Part shown: positions 9,303 through 16,782 of the stretch, in pieces
How positions within the stretch are numbered: position 1 is the first letter of the stretch
How the letters are laid out: each line of letters begins with the position of its first letter
From: Rathayibacter sp. VKM Ac-2879
GTDB lineage: Bacteria; Actinomycetota; Actinomycetes; Actinomycetales; Microbacteriaceae
Assembly: GCF_015351245.1 (NCBI RefSeq)
Contig: NZ_JADKSO010000002.1
Span: forward strand, 434,001-498,000
Reading direction: 5' to 3'
DNA length: 64,000 nt
Notes under the pieces: model-generated
The model's database searches: none
What the model was told of the DNA's origin: nothing
Seen by the model: only the letters and a program-made list of their open reading frames with translations
Made by a program: the position numbers and the translations under genes

Positions 9303-10637
9303 GTGCGAGTGGGATCTCGTAGAGCCTGGTTCGTGTTCGGTGCCGGCGCTTTCGCCTACCTGGTCGCGGTGCTCGACCGCGCGAGCCTCGGGGTCGCCGG
9401 GGTGGATGCCGCCGAGCGGTTCGAGGTGGCGGCCGCCGTCCTCTCGACGCTCGCCGTGGTTCAGCTCATCGTCTACGCAGGGATGCAGATCCCCGTCGGA
9501 ATCCTGATCGACCGGTTCGGACCGAAAGCCCTGATCCTGTCGGGGACGGCGCTGATGGCGATCGGCCAGGTGATCCTGGCTATGGCCCCCGACATCGGCA
9601 TCGCGATCCTCGGGCGCATCCTCCTCGGCGCGGGCGATGCGGCGATCTTCACCTCCGTCATCCGACTGACGGTGACGTGGTTCAGGGGGCCGATCGTTCC
9701 CCAGCTGTCCCAGTGGATCGGCAACATCGGGCAGATCGGCCAGATCCTCTCGGCGCTGCCTTTCGCGGCGCTGCTGCACGTCTTCGGCTGGACCCCGGCG
9801 TTCCTGTCGGCGGCCGGTCTGGGTGCGGTCGCTTTCCTCGGCGTACTGCTCTTCATCAGCGATCTCCCGCCGCGCACCGAACCGATCGTCCTCGTGCCAC
9901 CGACTTTGCGGGCGACGATCGCGCAGCTCGGGGTGAGCCTGCGCCGGCCGGGCACACAGCTCGGCTTCTGGTCGCACTTCGTGACCCAGTCCTCCGGCAC
10001 GGTCTTCACCCTGCTGTGGGGCTACCCGTTCCTTGTCTTCGGGATCGGGCTGGCGCCCACGTTGGCGGCCGGCACTCTGACGATCCTCGTGATCGCCGGC
10101 ATCGTCGTCGGCCCCGTGCTCGGAATCCTCACGGCGCGCCATCCGACGCGTCGGAGCAACCTCGTCCTCGGGATCGTCTCGGCGATGGCGCTCGCCTGGA
10201 CACTCGTCCTGCTCTGGCCGGGCACTCCGCCCTATTGGCTTGTCGTGCTGCTGCTGATCGTCGTCGGCGCGGGCGGCCCCGGCTCGATGATCGGCTTCGA
10301 CTTCGCGCGCACCTTCAATCCTTCTCGGAGTCTCGGAGCGGCCAACGGCGTCGTCAACGTCGGCGGGTTCCTCGCGAGCTTCACGATGATGTTCGTCATG
10401 GGGGTGATCCTCGATGCGCTGGCCGGCCCCCACGCGGACTCGGCGGAGCTCTATTCGATGGATCACTTTCGGCTCGCGTGGTGCGTGCAGTACGTCGTGG
10501 TCGGTGGAGGAGTCGTCGGACTGATCGTCGCGCGCCGGCGCACGCGTCGCCGACTGGCCGAGGAGGAGGGAATAACCGTGGCCCCCCTCTGGGTTGCAGT
10601 AGCAGACGGTCTACGGCGGAGGCGCGCGAGGCGCTGA
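9303..10637 (+). CDS. MFS transporter
   Basis: A 444-aa integral membrane protein with about 12 hydrophobic helices. The MFS loop-2/3 signature is visible as GILIDRFGPKALIL (about residue 63). Helix-rich segments continue to about residue 425, followed by an Arg-rich tail. The GTG start at 9303 follows AGGAT. The substrate cannot be told from sequence. It stands alone between the PAC2 gene and sigA and ends in a hairpin. Confidence 0.85.
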   Translation: MRVGSRRAWFVFGAGAFAYLVAVLDRASLGVAGVDAAERFEVAAAVLSTLAVVQLIVYAGMQIPVGILIDRFGPKALILSGTALMAIGQVILAMAPDIGIAILGRILLGAGDAAIFTSVIRLTVTWFRGPIVPQLSQWIGNIGQIGQILSALPFAALLHVFGWTPAFLSAAGLGAVAFLGVLLFISDLPPRTEPIVLVPPTLRATIAQLGVSLRRPGTQLGFWSHFVTQSSGTVFTLLWGYPFLVFGIGLAPTLAAGTLTILVIAGIVVGPVLGILTARHPTRRSNLVLGIVSAMALAWTLVLLWPGTPPYWLVVLLLIVVGAGGPGSMIGFDFARTFNPSRSLGAANGVVNVGGFLASFTMMFVMGVILDALAGPHADSAELYSMDHFRLAWCVQYVVVGGGVVGLIVARRRTRRRLAEEEGITVAPLWVAVADGLRRRRARR

Positions 10638-10677
10638 CCCTTTCGGCACCGATTCGGTACTCGCGGTTCCGAAAAGG
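10638..10677 (+). terminator. Hairpin terminator of the MFS gene
   Basis: Immediately after the stop codon, the arm TTTCGGCACCG pairs with CGGTTCCGAAA. There is one mismatch and a 12-nt loop, extended by CC/GG after a bulge. It lies between the MFS gene and the sigA upstream region. Confidence 0.5.
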
Positions 10678-10925
10678 ACGGGCAGAGGGACGGACATACT
10701 GTCCCGATCCGCATCGCCGCCGTATCGACGTCACTGCACGGCGTGGCCGCACTACTCAGACGTGCAATAATTGTCAATAGGGCCCGTTCGGGTCGCGGAG
10801 CACCCTCCCCAGGATCGGGCGTGTGAGCTTCTCGACTTGACATGGGTCCTCGTAATGCCCACCGACGGACATCGCCCCTGCGGCGAGGTCCGCCCCCGGG
10901 ACGCAACGGATGGAGAGGTGCCGCT

Positions 10926-12248
10926 ATGGCCACCAGAGCTACCAAGACCGCAACGCTCGACGCCGTCGAGGACGACGTGACGACGACCGCCAAGAAGCCC
11001 GCAGCGCGCAAGCCCGCGGCGAAGACCACCTCCGCGAAGGCGCCGGCAACGAAGCCGGCCCGGTCGCGCGCGACCACCAAGGCCGCGGCTCCGGCCGAGG
11101 GAGCCGCTGAGGAACCGAGCGACGTCGTCGAGCCCGACGAGGCCGATGTCGTCGACGAGGAGGAGACCGAGGCGGTCGTCGTCGAGGACACGGAGTCCGA
11201 CACGAAGGACGACTCCGAGGCCGCCGACGCCCCGACCTCGGCCACGGCCCCTGCTGAGCCCCTCCCCAGCGGAGCACTCGTGCTCTCGTTCGGCGGCGAG
11301 GACGACGAGGTCCCCGTCTACTCGACCGCGATCACCGGTGCGACCGCCGACCCGGTCAAGGACTACCTCAAGCAGATCGGCAAGGTCGCGCTGCTCAACG
11401 CCGCCGAGGAGGTCGAGCTCGCGATGCGCATCGAGGCCGGCCTGTTCGCCGAGGACAAGCTCGCCAGCTCCTCCGACTTGAGCCCGGAGCTCGTGCGCGA
11501 GCTGCGGTGGGTCGCGAAGGACGGACAGCGGGCCAAGAGCCACCTGCTCGGAGCGAACCTCCGGCTCGTGGTGAGCCTTGCCAAGCGCTACACGGGCCGA
11601 GGGATGCAGTTCCTCGACCTCATCCAGGAGGGCAATCTCGGCCTCATCCGTGCGGTCGAGAAGTTCGACTACACCAAGGGCTTCAAGTTCTCGACCTACG
11701 CGACCTGGTGGATCCGTCAGGCGATCACGCGCGCGATGGCCGACCAGGCACGCACCATCCGCATCCCGGTGCACATGGTCGAGGTCATCAACAAGCTCGC
11801 CCGCGTGCAACGGCAAATGCTCCAGGATCTCGGCCGCGAGCCGACGCCCGAGGAGCTTTCGCGCGAGCTCGACATGACTCCCGAGAAGGTCATCGAGGTG
11901 CAGAAGTACGGCCGCGAGCCGATCTCGCTGCACACTCCCCTCGGTGAGGACGGCGACAGCGAGTTCGGCGACCTCATCGAGGACACCGAGGCGGTCGTGC
12001 CGGCCGACGCCGTGGGCTTCACGATGCTGCAGAAGCAGCTGGAGTCGCTGCTCGACTCTCTCTCCGAGCGCGAGGCGGGCGTGATCCGCATGCGCTTCGG
12101 TCTCGGTGACGGCATGCCCAAGACGCTCGACCAGATCGGCGACACGTTCGGAGTGACCCGCGAGCGGATTCGTCAGATCGAGTCGAAGACGATGGCGAAG
12201 CTCCGCCATCCGTCGCGATCGCAGTCGCTCCGCGACTACCTCGAGTAG
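10926..12248 (+). CDS. sigA: Primary RNA polymerase sigma factor (sigma-70 group 1)
   Basis: The 440-aa housekeeping sigma factor (SigA/HrdB/RpoD). About 150 residues at the N-terminus are low complexity, first Lys/Ala rich then acidic. Region 1.2 follows ([16 protein letters not shown]), then region 2 ([49 protein letters not shown]), region 3 ([13 protein letters not shown]) and region 4, with the helix-turn-helix [19 protein letters not shown]. The ATG at 10926 is chosen for its GGAGAGG site; the longer frame lacks homology. TTGACA at 10837-10842 is a possible -35 but no clear -10 follows. murT starts 4 nt after the stop, so the three genes 10926-14228 look like one operon. Confidence 0.97.
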   Translation: MATRATKTATLDAVEDDVTTTAKKPAARKPAAKTTSAKAPATKPARSRATTKAAAPAEGAAEEPSDVVEPDEADVVDEEETEAVVVEDTESDTKDDSEAADAPTSATAPAEPLPSGALVLSFGGEDDEVPVYSTAITGATADPVKDYLKQIGKVALLNAAEEVELAMRIEAGLFAEDKLASSSDLSPELVRELRWVAKDGQRAKSHLLGANLRLVVSLAKRYTGRGMQFLDLIQEGNLGLIRAVEKFDYTKGFKFSTYATWWIRQAITRAMADQARTIRIPVHMVEVINKLARVQRQMLQDLGREPTPEELSRELDMTPEKVIEVQKYGREPISLHTPLGEDGDSEFGDLIEDTEAVVPADAVGFTMLQKQLESLLDSLSEREAGVIRMRFGLGDGMPKTLDQIGDTFGVTRERIRQIESKTMAKLRHPSRSQSLRDYLE

Positions 12249-12252
12249 GCCG

Positions 12253-13518
12253 ATGATCCGCTACGCGCCGGCGGTCCTCCTCGGGAGGGCCGCTCGGTTC
12301 GCAGCGCGCGTCCGCAAGCCCGGCGGAGGCTCTGCCGTGCCCGGGCTCGTGGTGAACCGCCTCGCGCCCGGTTTCCTTCCTGCCGTCCTCGGCGGATTCG
12401 CCGACGGACTCGTCGTCGTGAGCGGATCGGCCGGCAAGTCGACGACCACCAAGATGCTCGTCGCCGTGCTGCGAGCGCACGGCCTCCGAGTGTTCACGAA
12501 TCCCTCCACCGCGAACATCGCGCAAGGCCTCACCTCGGCCCTCCTCGAACGGGCAGACCTCCGCGGTCGAATCGACGCCGATATCGCGGTGCTCGAGATG
12601 GACGAGGGCCACGGCGCCCACCTCGCCCCTCGCATGGCTCCGCGAGTCGTGCTGCTGACGAACGTCGTCGTCGACCAGATCGACCGCTTCTTCGATCCGG
12701 CGATGGTGGCGCGGATGCTCGCCACGATCGCGTTGCGTGCCACCGGTCGGGTCGTCCTCAACGCCGACGACCGGCACATCGCCGAGATCGCGACCACGCT
12801 ACCGAGCGATCTCGTCCGCTGGTACGGCGTCTCGGAGGAGGTGCGCTCCGGCGCGCCCGGGGGCCTCGGCTACGCGGCAGACGCCGATGGCGGCGCCGAG
12901 CGCGCGACGACGGTCGTCGAGAGCACGCGAGGCGCCGCCGCCCTTCTCCGCAGCGACGGCGAGTCGCTCGACGTCCGCCTTCCCGCTCGTGGCGTGCACT
13001 ATGCCGTGGACGCGGCCGCAGCGATATCGGCCGCGCGCGCGCTGCTCGAGGGGCGATTCGACCCCGCCATCGCCGCGTCCGCGCTCTCCTCGATCGAACC
13101 CGTCTTCGGGCGGGGCGAGGTCGTCACCGTGCGCGGACAGGACGTCGAGTTCGTGCTCGTGCAGAACCCCGCGAGCTACCGCCTCAACATCGCCGAGATC
13201 CCGGCGGGCACGGAGCAGATCATGGTGGCCATCGGGTCCGATGTCCGCGACCCCTCCTACTTCTGGCCGGTCGACACCTCGGGGCTCGGCCGCGTTCGCG
13301 TGGTGTCCGGGTCCAAGGCCCACGAGGCGGCTCTCCACCTGCGCTACGACGGCGTCACGGTGGACGCGGTCGACGACGACCTCGCGCGAGCACTCGACGG
13401 ATTCCTCGCTCTGCCCACGCCGACGGCGGGACGCAAAACCATCGTCTTCTCGGCCGATGCGATGCGCCGTACCCGCGCGCACCTCCAGCTCGCCACGAAC
13501 CGTGAGGAGTCATCGTGA
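12253..13518 (+). CDS. murT: MurT-like Mur ligase lacking the zinc ribbon
   Basis: A 421-aa Mur-ligase-fold protein of the MurT family (Mur ligase middle domain plus DUF1727 C-terminal domain). In other Gram-positives MurT activates the alpha-carboxyl of D-Glu in lipid II with ATP and amidates it using ammonia from GatD. The P-loop is SGSAGKSTTTKM (Lys62), NPSTANIAQGL follows, and the middle domain reads LTNVVVDQIDRF. Departures: no cysteine anywhere, so the four-Cys zinc ribbon usually inserted near residues 195-235 is missing. The C-terminal segment reads SYFWPVD (Pro339) where I recall the family having W-I-W-D. Overlaps gatD by GTGA. Probably active as a ligase, but its nucleophile may not be ammonia. 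Confidence 0.88.
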   Translation: MIRYAPAVLLGRAARFAARVRKPGGGSAVPGLVVNRLAPGFLPAVLGGFADGLVVVSGSAGKSTTTKMLVAVLRAHGLRVFTNPSTANIAQGLTSALLERADLRGRIDADIAVLEMDEGHGAHLAPRMAPRVVLLTNVVVDQIDRFFDPAMVARMLATIALRATGRVVLNADDRHIAEIATTLPSDLVRWYGVSEEVRSGAPGGLGYAADADGGAERATTVVESTRGAAALLRSDGESLDVRLPARGVHYAVDAAAAISAARALLEGRFDPAIAASALSSIEPVFGRGEVVTVRGQDVEFVLVQNPASYRLNIAEIPAGTEQIMVAIGSDVRDPSYFWPVDTSGLGRVRVVSGSKAHEAALHLRYDGVTVDAVDDDLARALDGFLALPTPTAGRKTIVFSADAMRRTRAHLQLATNREESS

Positions 13519-14228
13519 CCGCGCTGCGCATCGCTGTGCTCGCCCCCGACCTCCTCGACAGCAACGGAGACGCGGCCAATGCTCGCGTGCTGGCGGCGCG
13601 CGCCCGGTGGGCGGGCCTCGAGGCCGAGGTCGTGGCGCTGGAGAACGTGCAGGACACTCGGGTCCGACCGGACGTGCTGGTCGCCGGCACCGGCGCCGAC
13701 GACGATCTGCCCGCGGCGCTGGAGCTCCTCCGCTCGGTGCGCTCCACCCTCCACTCCTGGGTCGAGCAGGGAACCCAGGTCCTCGCGATCGGTGCCGGCT
13801 GGGAGCTCTTGGCCGGGACGATCGCCACGCGGGCCGGCGTGATCGAGGGGATCGGCCTCTTCCCCGGACGCTCGGTCGCGGGGGAACGCGCGACGGACGA
13901 CCTGCTCGTCCAGACTCCGGAGGGCGTGCTCGTGGGGTTCGAGAACCACGACCGGCGCATGGAGGGGATTACCGCGGAGCAGTCTCTCGGCCGGGTCCTG
14001 CACGGTACCGGCGACGGAACGGGGCACGAGGGGTACCGCGTCGGCGGCCTGCTCGGTACTCATCTGCACGGGCCGGTACTCGCGAAGAACCCCGTTCTGG
14101 CCGACGGGATCCTGAGGCGAGCGCTCGGCGACGCCTATGAGGCGAACGATGCGCGCCTGCTCCTCGCGGACGATACGGCACGAGCCGCCCGCGAAGTGAT
14201 CGCGAAGCGGCTCGGTGTCGGTCTGTAG
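13515..14228 (+). CDS. gatD: GatD-like glutamine amidotransferase fold without catalytic cysteine
   Basis: A 237-aa class I (CobB/CobQ-type) amidotransferase-fold protein, the usual partner of MurT. Canonical GatD hydrolyses glutamine with a Cys in a motif like ICGGYQLLG. Here the aligned stretch is AIGAGWELLAG (residues 91-101), so the nucleophile position is Gly93 and the protein has no Cys at all. The general-base region GTHLHGPVLAKNP (His185) and GFENHD are kept. Glutaminase activity is therefore not expected. The GTG start overlaps the murT stop (GTGA), so translation is coupled and a complex is likely. See the findings for a possible role in group-B peptidoglycan. Confidence 0.85.
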   Translation: MTALRIAVLAPDLLDSNGDAANARVLAARARWAGLEAEVVALENVQDTRVRPDVLVAGTGADDDLPAALELLRSVRSTLHSWVEQGTQVLAIGAGWELLAGTIATRAGVIEGIGLFPGRSVAGERATDDLLVQTPEGVLVGFENHDRRMEGITAEQSLGRVLHGTGDGTGHEGYRVGGLLGTHLHGPVLAKNPVLADGILRRALGDAYEANDARLLLADDTARAAREVIAKRLGVGL

Positions 14229-14241
14229 GGCGTACTGAGGG

Positions 14242-14475
14242 TCAGGGGCGCTGCTCTTCGAAGAGGCGCGCCGACTCGTCGTGCCAGCTCTGGGCGATGC
14301 TCGAGAGCTTCTCCTGGTACTTCTTGCCGTGGTGGGCGCAGAACAGCAGTTCTCCGCTGTTCACGACGACGCGGATGTACGCCTGCGCGCCGCAACTGTC
14401 GCAGCGGTCCGCGGCCGAGAGCTGCTGGGCGGTCGCGAGTTCGTCCACGCCGTTCTGGGTTGCTGTGGTCGACAT
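14242..14475 (-). CDS. Small zinc-ribbon protein (DUF7455)
   Basis: A 77-aa protein beginning MSTTATQNG. The core reads RCDSCGAQAYIRVVV, followed by LLFCAHHGKKY, giving a CxxC...CxxH set fit to bind one zinc. The start at 14475 is set by an AGGAGG site 9 nt upstream; an alternative start six codons earlier would place that site inside the gene. This short family is common downstream of sigA in actinobacteria. Function unknown. It converges with gatD across 13 nt. Confidence 0.8.
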   Translation of the reverse strand: MSTTATQNGVDELATAQQLSAADRCDSCGAQAYIRVVVNSGELLFCAHHGKKYQEKLSSIAQSWHDESARLFEEQRP

Positions 14476-14667
14476 GACTTGGGCCTCCTGCACTCGGTCT
14501 TCGATCTCTGCTTAGTGGAACCCATCCAAGCATGCGATTGTTTCCGAGCAGAGTCCTTCGAACAGCATTTCGCTCTGCGCGTAGGTTCCCCACGAGGTGG
14601 CGTCGAGTGTCGTGCGGGCCGCCGCGTCGCGCGAGGGTCGAAGGTCGCGCGAAAGTAAACTGAGGGG

Positions 14668-16749
14668 ATGGCTTCCTCCGACTACAGCGCTCGGCATCTC
14701 TCCGTCCTCGAGGGCCTCGAGGCGGTCAGGAAGCGCCCGGGCATGTACATCGGGTCGACCGACTCCCGCGGTCTCATGCACTGCCTGTGGGAGATCATCG
14801 ACAACTCCGTCGACGAGGCCCTCGCGGGACACGGAACCGAGATCAGCGTCGTGCTGCACGCCGACGGCAGCGTCGAGGTCCGTGATCGGGCCCGCGGCAT
14901 CCCGGTCGACATCGAACCCAAGACCGGGTTGAGCGGCGTCGAGGTCGTCTTCACCAAGCTGCACGCGGGAGGCAAGTTCGGCTCGGGCTCCTACGCCGCC
15001 TCCGGAGGATTGCACGGCGTCGGCGCGTCGGTGGTCAATGCCCTGTCTGAACGGCTCGACGTCGAGGTCGACCGCGATGGACGCACGTACCGCATGTCGT
15101 TCCACCGGGGCGAGCCGGGACGCTTCGCGGACGCGGGCGAACCGACTCCGGATGCACCGTTCACGCCGTTCGAGAACGGCTCGGAACTCGACGTGGTCGG
15201 CAAGGTCCGCAAGAACGTCACCGGCACGCGCGTGCGGTACTGGGCCGACCGGCAGATCTTCACCAAGGGCGCCGCGTTCCAGACCGACGACCTGGTGACG
15301 CGAGCGCGCCAGACCGCTTTCCTCGTGCCGGGGCTCACGATCGACATCGTCGATGACCGTGGCGAGGAGCGCCGCGCCGAGATGTTCCGCTACGACGGGG
15401 GCATCTCGGAGTTCGTCGAGTTCCTCGCCCCCGACTCCGCCGTCACGGACGTGCTGCGGTTGACCGGTTGGGGCACCTTCACCGAGACGGTCCCCGTGCT
15501 GACGCCCGGCGGGGCGATGGTGCCGACGGAGGTGGAGCGCACCTGCGAGGTCGATATCGCGCTCCGGTGGGGCACGGGCTACGACACGGTGCTTCGCAGC
15601 TTCGTCAACATCATCTCCACGCCCAAGGGCGGCACGCATCAGACCGGCTTCGAGCAGGGTCTGCTGAAGCTGCTCCGCTCTCAGGTCGAGGCCAACGCGC
15701 GGCGGCTGAAGGTGGGGTCGGACAAGCTCGAGAAGGACGACGTGCTCGCGGGACTGACCGCGGTGCTCACCGTCCGCCTCCCGGAGCCGCAGTTCGAGGG
15801 CCAGACCAAGGAGGTCCTGGGGACGCCCGCCGTGCGCGCGATCGTCGCCTCCACCCTCGCGTCGACGCTCGGCGCGGTCTTCGCCTCGACCAAGCGTGAA
15901 GACAAGACGCAGACGTCGCAGCTGCTCGAGAAGGTCGTCGCCGAGATGAAGTCGCGCATCTCGGCGCGTGCGCACAAAGAGACGCAGCGCCGCAAGAACG
16001 CGCTGGAGTCCTCCTCGCTTCCTGCCAAGCTCGTCGACTGCCGCAGCAACGATGTCGAGAACAGCGAGCTGTTCATCGTCGAGGGTGACTCGGCGCTCGG
16101 CACGGCCAAGCTCGCGCGTCATAGCGAGTACCAGGCCCTGCTGCCCATTCGCGGCAAGATCCTCAACGTCCAGAAGGCCAGCATCGCCGACATGCTCTCG
16201 AACGCGGAGTGCGCGTCGATGATCCAGGTGATCGGGGCCGGCTCCGGCCGCTCCTTCGATCTCGCGGCGGCCCGCTACGGCAAGATCATCCTGATGAGCG
16301 ACGCCGACGTCGACGGCGCGCACATTCGGACGCTGCTGCTGACGCTGTTCTTCCGCTACATGCGTCCGCTCGTCGAGGCGGGTCGTGTCTTCGCGGCAGT
16401 CCCCCCGCTGCACCGAGTCGTCGTCATGAACCCGGGCAAGAAGCCGAACGAGACGATCTACACCTACTCCGAGAAGGAGCTGCAGGGCGTGCTCTCGGCG
16501 CTCGGGAAGGCCAACCGCTCGTACCAGGACCCGATCCAGCGTTATAAGGGCCTCGGCGAGATGGACGCCGACCAGCTCGCGACGACCACGATGGACCGCT
16601 CCCGACGGACCCTGCGGCGGGTGCGGGTATCGGACGCCGAGAACGCGGGACGGGTCTTCGAGCTGTTGATGGGCAACGACGTCGCCCCGCGCAAGGAGTT
16701 CATCGTGCGCGGCTCCGAGACGCTCTCGCGCGACCGCATCGACGTCTGA
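14668..16749 (+). CDS. parE: DNA topoisomerase IV-type subunit B (GyrB/ParE family)
   Basis: The 693-aa ATPase subunit of a type IIA topoisomerase. The GHKL ATPase domain has KRPGMYIGSTD and the catalytic Glu/Asn in IIDNSVDEALAGH. The transducer follows, then the TOPRIM domain with VEGDSALGTAK (about residue 470) and DADVDGAHIRTLL (about 545), and a C-terminal QRYKGLGEMDADQL. It faces the A subunit tail to tail 33 nt away, rather than sitting next to gyrA near the origin, so it is taken as the second topoisomerase of the genome (called ParE or ParY in actinobacteria). Its ATG follows GAGGGG. Confidence 0.88.
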   Translation: MASSDYSARHLSVLEGLEAVRKRPGMYIGSTDSRGLMHCLWEIIDNSVDEALAGHGTEISVVLHADGSVEVRDRARGIPVDIEPKTGLSGVEVVFTKLHAGGKFGSGSYAASGGLHGVGASVVNALSERLDVEVDRDGRTYRMSFHRGEPGRFADAGEPTPDAPFTPFENGSELDVVGKVRKNVTGTRVRYWADRQIFTKGAAFQTDDLVTRARQTAFLVPGLTIDIVDDRGEERRAEMFRYDGGISEFVEFLAPDSAVTDVLRLTGWGTFTETVPVLTPGGAMVPTEVERTCEVDIALRWGTGYDTVLRSFVNIISTPKGGTHQTGFEQGLLKLLRSQVEANARRLKVGSDKLEKDDVLAGLTAVLTVRLPEPQFEGQTKEVLGTPAVRAIVASTLASTLGAVFASTKREDKTQTSQLLEKVVAEMKSRISARAHKETQRRKNALESSSLPAKLVDCRSNDVENSELFIVEGDSALGTAKLARHSEYQALLPIRGKILNVQKASIADMLSNAECASMIQVIGAGSGRSFDLAAARYGKIILMSDADVDGAHIRTLLLTLFFRYMRPLVEAGRVFAAVPPLHRVVVMNPGKKPNETIYTYSEKELQGVLSALGKANRSYQDPIQRYKGLGEMDADQLATTTMDRSRRTLRRVRVSDAENAGRVFELLMGNDVAPRKEFIVRGSETLSRDRIDV

Positions 16750-16767
16750 GGCCCGGCTCCGACGACG

Positions 16768-16782
16768 CTCCGCCGCACGGAG
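16768..16782. terminator. Small bidirectional hairpin between parE and parC
   Basis: CTCCG-CCGCA-CGGAG forms a 5-bp stem in the 33-nt gap between two convergent stop codons. It is short and has no T tract, so this is a weak call. Confidence 0.3.
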
